A stretch of 64,000 nucleotides of DNA from Beroe forskalii (Eukaryota > Ctenophora > Nuda > Beroida > Beroidae): assembly GCA_011033025.1 (NCBI GenBank), contig WFMF01000175.1:62001-126000 (forward strand), in the 5' to 3' direction. A program made the translations under genes and the position numbers. The notes beneath the pieces were generated by a model. The model searched no databases. It worked only from the letters and a program-made list of their open reading frames with translations, and was not told the DNA's origin. This document shows, piece by piece, positions 39,640 through 52,600 of the stretch (position 1 is its first letter; each line of letters starts with the position of its first letter).

Positions 39640-40658
39640 TGACTTGAATTATGTAATTTGTTTGCTATGTAGGTAGTTAATTTGGGACTCCTATAGTTAT
39701 ATTGCATTTTATTATCAGAATGTATGCTGTACATTGTACAGTAATAATTTTTGAACTTTATACCAATGTGAACTTTACATATTACTGTAAATGTGGTTAA
39801 TATAAGTGGGAACTGACATTCAAACGTCCTCTCTTGCTTATTTAATGGGTTTAATAACCATTTTTGTCTGTGTATTTTATATATGTTTTCATGAGTTTCT
39901 ATTAATTGCAGAAATTCAGAATGTACAGAATGATATATTTTGATGATTTTTTAAATTTTAACACTAATAACCGAAATGTGTGATCGACAATTAATTATTT
40001 CGTGATTTATGCTACAGTATCATCAGACTTTGACGAGAGTTATCAATTTAGCATTTTTATCTTCATGATTCAATATAAGTATATACCTGAGTAACTGTAT
40101 CTTAATTACTTATGTTTGTACAGATTCAAAAGCAGAAAATCAAACTATGATTTTTTATAATTGATGAGTTTTATTCAAATGGATCCTGTTCCTCCTTTGA
40201 ACTTTTTGATTTGTGATGAAATTACACAGTTTGTTGATTAACTATGTGAAATTTGGAATAAGCCAATTGTTGGAGTAAGTCAATTGTTTTAAAAATACCT
40301 GCCTAACAGCATCTTGTAAGTTGTATCTCATTTTTAATGTTTTTGTACTGATCAGTATCAAATTTGAGCTATCATGATACTGAGTATCTCTTATGGTACT
40401 AACAGAAAATAAAAGTCCAGGCAGTGCTCAGAAGTGTAAAGAAGTTCCTTTACAGTCTGGTAAATTATTGTCACTTATAGACGTATATTCCACTAATTAT
40501 CTAAATCTTATCTATAGAAAATGAACAGGCTACCTATTGAGTTGGTACTGATCTTTTTAAAGCGTTTAATACCATCATTTGATTTAATATCCGAGTACCT
40601 AATAAGCATCAATGAAGACGATCATTACTACTTTACTAGACAATCATCATCTTTTCAG
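39640..40658. other. DENND3 3' region and putative SLC4 5' region
   Basis: The shared duplication with the degraded copy ends near 39862. AATAAA at 40408-40413 is a possible poly(A) signal for DENND3, though it is 770 nt past the stop. The missing first exon or exons of the SLC4-like gene should end in phase 1 somewhere here or further upstream; I could not choose one. Confidence 0.5.
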
Positions 40659-43600
40659 ATGAGGAAAGCTGTGGCTCAGTAAGGTTCGATATTCCTCTGA
40701 TAACAAAAACTGAGTTCATATCAACTCCTGATACTTCATACCAAACCGGAGAGCAGTACACTCAGCTTTCTATCTTGGATTCTGATAGCAGTGATAATAC
40801 AAGTCACAACAGATTTCTCAAGCAGCCCCCCAAACAACGGAAATCAAGGCGGAAGAAGCGGAAGAGCAAATATCCAGGTAGGTGTGCACTGTACAGTAGT
40901 AGCAATTTTCAGCTACATCTACAGGCCTACCACTATTGGGCGGCCAATAGGACTGGCCTTCTGTTTTCTTTTAATCTCTACACCAGCACATTAACTACCC
41001 TGCTACATTTATCACAACAATGGAGTCCTTGACCAGTTTCAATCAGACCTTAAATGTTTGCCTCTGAATGTGGATGCAAACTTGAAAAGTAATGGAAAAC
41101 TCACCAATGACTATGAAGTTAATACCGGTTGATTTCTCATTCAGTACTATAGTATGTTAGTATGTACTCATGTATCATAATATTTACTGTAAATCTCACA
41201 GACAATTTTACAGAAAAATGCAAGGCCAACACACGGAAAGCAAGTATAAAGACTATTGATTCTATTCCAGAGTCTATACCAGAAGAGAATTCGGAAGACG
41301 GTAAGTAGTCTATTGAACGATTAATTTATATTTCATTTTGATAGATAAGTTTTAGGTCTACTTAGTAGGTCTACTTTGACTGCTGCAGCAATGAAAATGC
41401 ATTTACTGGAATTAATTTCTGAAACAATTACGATTGGTATTGCACAATTATATAGAACTATTTAATTAACACGGGAAAATATTTGCTTCGGGTATAATTG
41501 AGTGATGGTCGAAGTTTTGGCCAGTATATTTTATTTTGCCGAATTAAAGTTCATATAGCTTTCATGACTTCTAACCGAAGGTTTTATTTGTCTTTTAGAG
41601 ATATTTCCATTAGAATAAACTGAGTTTCGGTCATTACCTACAGCTAACTTTTTCCCAACAGTGAACAATACGGACTTACTCCCCTGAACTTCAAATCTCT
41701 TTTATTGCACACATACCTCACATACCACACTCTTTCTCTTGCACTTAAACAGCCTATCTTCTGACGGGTTTGTTGGATTATTGGCAGCTGAGGGTTACGT
41801 CATCTTCTTGGTCGTAAAATGGTTAAAGGATTACGTTAAACTGTTCATATTCCCCAGCTTGTACACTTTACATCGCATGTCCTTGTCTTCTGACGTGCAT
41901 ACAGTAATACCACATAATTATATAAATGCGATATATTTAATGTTTTACATTGTTTATTACTTTATTATTATTTATTGGCAGGGAAATGTTTTCATTCGTA
42001 TACGTTTGTGTGTATTGGTAGTTGTCGTTAATTACGTGTGTTGTCGTAGAATGTGCTCTTGTTTTGTTGTATGTGGTAATGTTTATCTTCAGCCTTTATT
42101 CATTGGTTTTGTTAGGCCGTAGGCGTGAAAAATATGATAATATTTTTCGTTGTTCACAAATTTGCAACTGCAAATGTGCAAATAATAGATATGTGATAAG
42201 TTGATATGAATGATACTTGGACTTATCATCTATAAGATTATTCTAGAGTATTTGGTATATCTTATCATAACCGCCAATAAAAACACTGACGATTATGATA
42301 AACATTGGTGTAATTCCATACTCTATACATGAAGATGAAATTGACGATTTCGCTCTTCCTTTAATCGGTTTGTATACAAATTATTAAAATAACACGGTCA
42401 GTTTGTTGTTTATCGCAGCATTGTACTATGTTAATGAACTGTAATTTGGTAGCAAAGAACGTAGGTGCCGTAGAAAGTATTTTCTAATTGTGATTCTAGA
42501 CCAAGCTGATATTCCATCATTAAACGCATGCTATTTTAGTATTTTGTTACAGTGCAATCGTCTTATTCACTTGACATTCATCGCTTGCTCATTAGTCGAT
42601 GCAATAATATGTTGTTATTGAAGCTTGTTACCTCAAATATCTCAACTCTTGGCAAATGGTCAATAACGAAACCTGTCTAGTCATTTTGGATCGATTATAG
42701 CTGAATTTGAAACAGCGGCTTTTGTTCGTTTGTCTTTGAGAAATAGACAAATTGCAATTTTCAGTGCTAGTTTTGTTATTCTTTCAGTACTTTATATTAG
42801 TATTAAAATTTTTTCACTGTGATCTGTGATTATAAGGATCATCATAAGGGGAATGATTTGGAATTGTGTTTGATACTTCGGTACTTCGATTATCCTCTGC
42901 AGTACTGCACAGGATTTATCGAGTTTAAATTTAATCCTCTTTGCACCGTGTCTTTACTACGTTTTAATTTTTACATCATTCATAATTTCTATCTTACCTA
43001 CTGTGATGAATTTCTTAATAAAAACAGTTTTAAAACATGTTTTGATCCTGACCCTCTATGAACGATGCACAGTGTCAGTCTAAGTAGACATTACTGAACC
43101 ATGAGTCCTGAGCGGTATAAAGCGTTGTGTGATATTCTGATCAACTTTCCAGTATAGTTTCCCCGCAGTAAGTCATATATCTATTTCGTTACTACAATTT
43201 GCGCGAACATCCAAAATGTTGACGACATCAAAATTTTTTTCGGTAGCTTGCTGGCTGCGCGCAAACGTTTTCGCGTATTGAACAACCCATATTCAGACCT
43301 GGTGTTGCCATTTCTTGTCACGTATTTCTAAAGATATACAGGGTGTTTCAAGACTCGTGTCCAAATTTTATTTCTTAATAATTTAATTTGTGAACGTGCA
43401 AATTAGGTGCAATCAGTTTTAAGAAGTGACAAGAGCCAATATGCCGTTCTTTTAACAACCCTGACCCAAGCCTTCCCAGTTGTGAGTTCTGAATCTGTGA
43501 CCTACTGACCCAGACATTCCCAGTTGTGACTTTCCCAGTTGTAAGCTCGGACCCAGACATCCTCAGTTCTAACTTTGAGACCCAGACATCCTCAGTTCTA

Positions 43601-46600
43601 ACTTTGAGACCCACGCATTCCCAGTTCTTACTTTGAGACCCAGACATCCTCAGTTCTAACTTTGTGACCCAGACATCATCAGTTCTTTCTTTGAGACCCA
43701 GGCATTCTCAGTTCTGACTTTGAGACCCATGTCTTCTAAGTTCTGACTTTGAGACCCATGTCTTCTCAGTTCTGACTTAGTGACCCAGGCCTTCTCTCAG
43801 TTGTGAGTTCTGACCCGGACATTGAGACGGTGGAGTACGACAGGAACCCGGGGAACCAGCATGAGACGAGGAACCAGGACACCGTGCACTCCATTCACCA
43901 GGTGCATTGGTTATATATCCGATTATCTGATAATACCTTGGGAGTCTCAGCCAAATTTCACGGCACCCTAGGTTGACCGTGAAAAATAATTAATTGATAC
44001 GTTCTGACTTCTTGAGCCAAAGACGTTTGCACGGATATGAGGCCTGGAGAGCGTCATGAAACAATTCCCTCAGATATTTGCAGAGCTAGATGAGCTGGTG
44101 TGCGAGCAGGGGGAAGATGTGTGGGAGGAAAAGGCGAGGTGGATGAAGTTCGAACAGGTGCGTGATTTTCAACCCCCAAATGACGTCATAATAATTGTAT
44201 GAGATTACGTCAAAAGTGGAACTTTGGTAAAAATATGTAATTAGATAGACCTGTAGCAGCGCTGAAACATTTCTCAACCCCTTCAGAATTAATGTATTGT
44301 GTATCTCCAACGTTACCAGGGTGTATTGTATTGCAGTGTTACGCAGTGTCTCGCTGTGTATCCGAGGGTATCAAATTACACTTCCACAGTCCCAGAGAAA
44401 GAGGTGTATAGCTGGCTTTCAGAGATAAAAATATAGGGCAATGATATGTGAAGTCGAAAGTAAATGTCTACTAATTTCATTTCTCACTTTTAAAAAGTTA
44501 AAACAAGTCTTCAAAAAACGATGCAACCCCCTATACTAACCCCTCACCCTCATAGAATATTCTAATATCTAGGTATCTAACCCCCTCACCCTTCAAAGAA
44601 TATTCCTATACCTAACCCCCTCACAGTATATTCTAATCCCTCCCTCTTCTAAAACAGAATATCCTAATATCAAATCCCCTGACAGAATATTCTAATATGT
44701 AACCCCCTCACAGGACATCCATCGTGGAGCTGACAAGTGGAGTAAGCCCCATGTAGCCTTCCTCCAGCTGCAATCCATCATTTCACTACGGAAATGTATT
44801 GCTCAGGGAACCGTTTTACTGGGCATGAAGGCCTTCGACCTCGAGTCCGTGATAGGTAAGTCATTATTATTTATTTTTCTGGATTGCGAAACTTTTTATC
44901 CTAGATTTAAAAGTACTACTATATAGTTTCAATCTGAGTACATATCTTACTTAATTTAGAAGCCAACATTAAGTTAAGAAGCCAACATTAAGTTATTAGT
45001 TACATGTTGATTACAAATTACTAAAGATTTATTTAAAAACTTCAATTTAATGAGAATTTTAATACCTAATAACTGGCCTTAGCCCTATATTATATAATCC
45101 CCTGGCTTGTGTCCCATAGAAATGACGTTGGACAGACTGGTGTCACGTGCTCTGATAACAAGTAGTGTTGCTGGGCAACTGAAAACCCTGCTGTTAAAGC
45201 GACACGTGCACACAGGCGAACATCAACAGGAGGGCATGCTCAAGTTCAGATACCGGGGCAAGGGTAAATCAGGTAAATTATATCTACCGTGGCAAGGGTA
45301 AATCAGGTAAATTCTAAACCCGAGCAAGGGTAAATCACTAAATCAAGTGGAGTTTTACCCGAGCATTAGCACTTTATAATATCAAATAAAACTCGGAAGG
45401 TCTGAAATAACGCCCTTCTCAGGTTTGCTGGCTCGGATACAGGAAGGTCTCTCCCCTGAAATAACGCCCTTCCCAGGTTTGCTGGCTCAGATCCAGGAAG
45501 GTCTCTCCCCTGAAATAACGCCCTTCTCAGGTTTGCTGGCTCGGGTCCAGGAAGGTCTCCTCCTGAAATAACGCCCTTCTCAGGTTTGCTGGCTCGGGTC
45601 CAGGAAGGTCTCCTCCTGAAATAACGCCCTTGTCAGGTTTGCTGGCACAGATCCAGGAAAGTCTCTCCCCTGAAATAACGCCCTTCTCAGGTTTGCTGGC
45701 ACGGATTCAGGAAGGTCTCCTCCTGAAATAACGCCCTTCTCAGGTTTGCTGGCACGGATTCAGGAAGGTCTCCTCCTGAAATAACGCCCTTCTCAGGTTT
45801 GCTGGCTCGGGTCCAGGAAGGTCTCCTCCTGAAATAACGCCCTTCTCAGGTTTGCTGCCTCGGGTCCAGGAAGGTCTCTCCCCTGAAATAACGCCCTTCC
45901 CAGGTTTGCTGGCTCAGATCCAGGAAGGTCTCCTCCCTGAAATAACGCCCTTCTCAGGTTTGCTGGCTCGGGTCCAGGAAGGTCTCCTCCTGAAATAACG
46001 CCCTTCTCAGGTTTGCTGGCTCGGGTCCAGGAAGGTCTCCTCCTGAAATAACGCCCTTGTCAGGTTTGCTGGCACAGATCCAGGAAAGTCTCTCCCCTGA
46101 AATAACGCCCTTCTCAGGTTTGCTGGCACGGATTCAGGAAGGTCTCCTCCTGAAATAACGCCCTTCTCAGGTTTGCTGGCTCGGGTCCAGGAAGGTCTCC
46201 TCCTGAAATAACGCCCTTCCCAGGTTTGCTGGCTCAGATCCAGGAAGGTCTCCTCCCTGAAATAACGCCCTTCTCAGGTTTGCTGGCTCGGGTCCAGGAA
46301 GGTCTCCTCCTGAAATAACGCCCTTCTCAGGTTTGCTGGCTCGGGTCCAGGAAGGTCTCCTCCTGAAATAACGCCCTTGTCAGGTTTGCTGGCACAGATC
46401 CAGGAAAGTCTCTCCCCTGAAATAACGCCCTTCTCAGGTTTGCTGGCACGGATTCAGGAAGGTCTCCTCCTGAAATAACGCCCTTCTCAGGTTTGCTGGC
46501 TCGGGTCCAGGAAGGTCTCCTCCTGAAATAACGCCCTTCTCAGGTTTGCTGGCTCGGGTCCAGGAAGGTCTCCTCCTGAAATAACGCCCTTCTCAGGTTT

Positions 46601-49600
46601 GCTGCCTCGGGTCCAGGAAGGTCTCCTCCTGAAATAACGCCCTTCTCAGGTTTGCTGGCACAGATCCAGGAAAGTCTCTCCCCTGAAATAACGCCCTTCT
46701 CAGGTTTGCTGGCTCGAATCCAGGAAGGTCTCTCCCCTGAAATAACGCCTCCTGGCACCAGAATAACATCCCGCACCAGCTCCGAGCAGGACATCATAAA
46801 GATGAGCATTTACCCACAGGTCCCTTCGACATCGACCAATCAGTGTGCGGGGGTCACTCACACTTCGTCCACTGATTGGTCAATGTAAGGACAATTTCGG
46901 TATCTTTGGGTAAGTTCATAATAGATGATTATTGCGACAGCCAAGGATTTCCGAATCTAGTGCTTCAGAAAAGGTGAGGCGTGAGACTGGAATTTAATTG
47001 TTTTGTTGAGGAGAATTTCTAACTTGAGAAAATCTGTTGATAACAAAACTTACTAATCATAAGGAATAAAATCAAATATCCGTTTATTTTGGAAGTTTGG
47101 AGTTTAAAGTATGCCGTGCTATGCTTACACATTAATCGCTAAACTCGTGTATAAGTAATATACTTCTATTGCTACTATGTAAACAGTGAAAACCGCAAAC
47201 CAGTAGAAATTGCTACCGGATTTGAAGATTCTGTTGATTGTTTGATTGAAGACGCCCGGTGGGCGCTGGCATGTGCTAAAAGCAATTTTCTTTCTTACTT
47301 TATGAGACCTTAAGTCTTACTTTATGAGACCTATAATAATAAAATATCTGGGAGCAGGGAGCTGCAGTTCAAAGACACCTATTCAATCCAACGTCTTATC
47401 TATATACACCCATAAGGGTGTGTGGGTATATGGCAGACATAGAAAATCAACCAAGCATTGTTTTGAACCTTCGACATTCCACTAACAGATTATTGTTTAA
47501 TAAAACATCGGATCCATTTTGAAAGACTTCCCAAAGGGCGTAGCTCAGGGTATGTATCCGGTTAACACCCGAATGCCGAACGTCTAACAAAGATGGACCA
47601 GACATGACATTAAGTGTCTATATTTATGTATAAATGTATCATAGACACCGGCGATAGCGCTAAAGCCTAAAGGGTTCTACAATACATGGGTACATACTAC
47701 AAACATCGCACATCCTTTTGCTTTGCCTCCCATTTCCCTGCATACTGTCCTGAACACGTTATTGAAACGTATATATATGTAGTGTACGGGACGTTTATTG
47801 TACTAGTGTACTGAAGACGATAATCACATGATTTTCAAAAGCTTCTGATGTAAGCATGTCTCGTACCTATATCAGTTAACCGTTTAACCTTCGATCCCTT
47901 GGGTTTATTGTAGTTATTGACAATGACAAAGATAAAAAGAGTCCATCACGGTACTTTCATACTTTCTTACTTGTCTAAGAAAGATCAAAGATGGTCTTGG
48001 CATACTCCAACAGGCGGGTGAGATAAGAAAATATCGTTTATTATTAACAAGTTGCCGTTTTATTATGCAATTACGTCAAATTCTGCCGCCCATTGTTCAA
48101 TTACTGCCTTAACGGAATTCGGAAATATTACCTGATTATAGCGACCAGACTGGACACAATTATGTACTGTATACGTACTACTGACTTGAGAGTCGACAAT
48201 ATTTAATATCTATATGTTGAATAATATATTGGGAATGGGAAAAAATATTTAGTGATAACCTGATTCAAGGACTTAGAGGGACACAGCTTTTAAAAAATGA
48301 GTATTTATGTCATAGTACTTATGTCACCTAAATGGCTGTTCTAACCAACTCAGATGATTTGTTTAGAGAGCAAGTTTTTAAAACGTTAAATGATTTATGA
48401 TACGATAAACTTTAAATCAGGAGCTTTCGAAAATCATGTGATTATCGTCGTCAGCTGAAGAATTATTTAATTATGATTGGGAAATAACATTCCTGGACTC
48501 ACCCATCTGCGTTACTATCAGGTGACAACAGTAGTGACACCAGATCACCCTGACACCAGGTTAAAACTGACAACAGTTTACTCTGACACCGGTTGAGTCT
48601 GATTGTTGACACCATATCACTCTGACACCAGTTTAGTCTGGTATCATTTTTCGCTTACAGTTTACCCAGACATCAGTTCACTCTGACACCAGTTTACCTT
48701 GACACCAGTTTACTCTGGCACCAGTTCAATCTGAAATTAGTTCACCTTGACATCAGTTTACTCTGACACCTGTTTACTCTGACAGACTGACACCAGTTTA
48801 CTCTGACACCGGTCTACTCTGACACCAGTTTACTCTGACACCATTTTATTCTGACAGACTGACACCAGTTTACTCTGACGCCGGTCTACGCTGACACCAG
48901 TTTACTCTGACACTAGTTTACTCTGACACCAGTTTACTCTGACGCCGGTCTACGGTGACACCAGTTCACTCTGACACCAGTTTACTCTGACAGACTGACA
49001 CCAGTTTACTCTGACACCGGTCTACGCTGACACCAGTTTACTCTGACACCATTTTACTCTGACACCATTTTACTCTGACAGACTGACACCAGTTTACTCT
49101 GACGCCGGTCTACGCTGACACCAGTTTACTCTGACACTAGTTTACTCTGACACAAGTTTACTCTGACGCCGGTCTACGCTGACACCAGTTTACTCTGACA
49201 GACTGACACCAGTTGACACCAGTTTACTCTGACACTGGTCTACGCTGACACCAGTTTACTCTGTCACCAGTTTACTCTGAGGCCGGTCTACGCTGACACC
49301 AGTTCACTCTGACACCAGTTTACTCTGACAGACTGACACCAGTTTACTCTGACACTGGTCTACGCTGGCACCAGTTTACTCTGACACCAGATTACTCTGA
49401 CACCAGACCACTTTGACACCAGTTCACCCTGACACCAGTTTACTCTGACACAACTTTTCGTCACACCACCATTACTTCAGACTCTCGCATTCCATTCTCC
49501 TGGGTGACATCACGGAGGTTCCTATCCCCACCCGGTTCATATTCCTGCTGCTGTGTCCGCAGCACTCCAACATTGACCATGTGGAGGTGGGACGTGCAGC

Positions 49601-52600
49601 CTCTACACTCTTCTCAGACGAGGTGAACCCTCTTATATTGTGTTACCTAGTGCTTGTGTAACCTAGTGTCCACGGTGATTGCACTATATAGTGACACCGC
49701 ACTATATAGTGACACTATGGCGAAATTTAGTTTTGTTTCGATGTGTCTGATGTGGGCATATTTTTTCCTGCAAAGCTGGGTGTGCAATCGATGATAATGT
49801 TCCTATCCATAAAAAATTTGAAAAATATTCACCATGTGCTGTGGCCGAGCAAAACAAAACCATGTGCAGTCTATTTATTTTGGCCCATAACTCTTGGCCA
49901 GACAATATTTTTTGAATGAACCCTTTTTTAGAATAGCGTGGTTTGTGTATTTATTCTGTACTAAAATGGCCATTTGAGTCCAAAAAATCTATAAAACCAC
50001 AAAATCGCCATTTTCTCGGTTTGCCGGTTTGAAAAGTGCTTACATTTTTCGGTTCCTAAGTGAATATTTTAATTTTCGATTCTTTGAGCTTAATTTCCCA
50101 TATCTGATCAGTAAATGATGATTTTTTCTGATCATTTTTGTTGTACAATGACCATAGTGGAATATGGTTGTGTTTCGTTGTGTCCGGTAATTACCTAATT
50201 AACTACTATGTTATCACCTAACCACTTGATTGATAAGACTTAATTGTCATTTCCTTTGTTTCAGTACGTCTGTTATTCATTAAAATGCTAGAAAAGTTCC
50301 CTGAAATTGACCGGCAATACCACATCTCACGTGCCCTGAAGTTGACCGGCAATGAAAAAATTTGGGTTGAACCCCCTAAGATCTATTTAGCTAATTTGTG
50401 ACTTGATTGATAAGACTTAATTGTCATTTCCTTTGTTTCTGTTCGTCTGTTATTCATTAAAATGCTAGAAAAGTGCCCTGATGTTGACCGGTAACACCAC
50501 ATCTCACAACGATCTAATAAGGCAATTACCTTCAGATGTTCTATAAAGCAGCGTACATAGCAACAAGTAAAGCTCATGTCATCCAAGGGATTGATAGATT
50601 CCTTGAAAAGGTATGTGAGACATTAACATAACGATTAGTCTACTAATTGCATTTGTGCCTTTGTGTTCCGGGCTGCGATTGCTCTATTGTGTCTCATTTT
50701 ACAGCAGCCCTGCCCATCCATGACATTGACTGGCGGCTGGCTTCGTGCCAAACCGTTATATTCTCTTGCTGAACTTGCATTAGTCAGTTAATGCATATTT
50801 GTTTAAATTCTCATATCAAATAGGCGGCCGGCTGACAGGTCTTGATCATTTGACATTAAATGTCAAATGATCAATTAACTAATATTTATGACCAACTAAC
50901 AACTTGAATAATGGCATTAGGTTTCATATACATTCTCTCCTTTGCTTACACGTGTGTAGATGTCGGACCCAACACGCAGATTAATTGCCGTCTGTCATAA
51001 TAAGGTAATCACTGTATGAACACCCTCTGCATACACTCTTCCTAAGAAAGTGTCACAGTGGCAAATGTTAAGTATATTTTGTAAGACGCGAGGCTTATTC
51101 TTAGGACTTTGTTGCGCTCTACATGTGTTTTAAATTTTGAACGCGCGCTTAATTCTCACGCGCGCGTCGTGATAGAATTACTCTACATTCGGTGTAACCA
51201 TGAAACAGCCGAATCGAGTGAAACAACGTGCGACTGAAGCAGACTGCAGACTTGGCGTGATATTGGCCCAGACGGATCGCTCAATTTACCTCTTTTTCTT
51301 ACAAACTCCCATTAATTACTGTTCTGGTTGTTAGATACAATAATCAGTCAAATTCATTGGGAACGCAATGAAATAAAATGTTTCCTTGGGTAACGAAACC
51401 AGACAAAAAATGTGCTCTGCAGCAAAGATCCGTTAAGCTTGTAGTCCTTGGCCGGCACCCGGGTCTGCTGTTTATGAACAGGGAGAGTCGCCGAGGAGTG
51501 GAAAGTGGACTGCTACTGTCGTCTGTCTTATTTTTTTCTGGTATTTTACCATGAATATATAATGCAAATATATATCACTAGTACAAACCCATGGGCTGCG
51601 TTACACGCTAGTTTCTATTTCTTCATAAGCACTGTGTTCAAGGTCAACACTTGTATCGTCATGGTTGACACTAGTATCGTCAACATTGCTATTGCTAACG
51701 GTTAAACCGTATCTTTTTAAGTGTAACTGGTAATCATCGTCATTTTTGAAGTAAATCCCAATGAATAGCATCAGGCAACAAAGACCCCCGACTAATGAGG
51801 ATGCGGTACATCCTAAGATGAACCAGTCTAACATCGACATGCAACCTTCTGTAAATGGGGTTTGGTACAATTCTCCATGTGCTGTAACAATCAAACATTC
51901 CTGTACAATGACTCCTTCCCGCGCCTGGTGAAAACAAGCTACTGCTCGTAGCATTTGACTCGTTATCATGAGAATGGTTGAGATGTAAACCAGAATTGTG
52001 TAGAGTCTCTCTATTCTGCCACTTTCATTGCGAAACTGTTCTACCTGTTTCTTTACACCAGCAATTCTCGTTAACAGCGGAATAGTAGCTGCTACAGCCA
52101 TCAATGTTGCATTTGCTAGGACCATCGTGTCAGTACTAGTGGTATATTTGTCAACATAAAAGAATTCTAGCAGTAGCTCAGCACCATCCTCGCACAAGAG
52201 AGAAAAGACAGCTATCATTGGTCTGACCATGGTCTTATTCATCCTCTGCTTTTCTTCCATGTCCTCCTTAAAATGCTTCGTGTCGAGAGCAGCCAGTTTT
52301 CTCTTCAACTCCTCAGTTTTCTCCTCCAGAGTAGACATCTTCCAAAGCTCTCCTATCGTACTTTGAGATGCAGCACTGGGAACCAGCTCTGATCCAGTTA
52401 CAGAGAGGTCAGGGAGAAAGTAGGTATCTTCTAGACTTTCTATCAATTCGAGAATACTATCATGCACCAGGGATACAACAAGTAACGATTTAGCGGCACC
52501 GAGCCACGCAAACACTATAATCGCAAGGTTTACTTTTGAGTTTCGCATGATGCTACTGCTGATAAGGCTGTCATCTCCAGTTTCCAATTTGTAGAAGTAA

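Noticed and set aside
41739-42122. Hydrophobic 127-codon plus-strand frame in an SLC4 intron
   Set aside because: Low-complexity hydrophobic translation of T-rich DNA; no phase-compatible splice sites recognised.
45414-46748. CRISPR-like array
   Set aside because: Units are contiguous with no unique spacers and derive from an animal exon.
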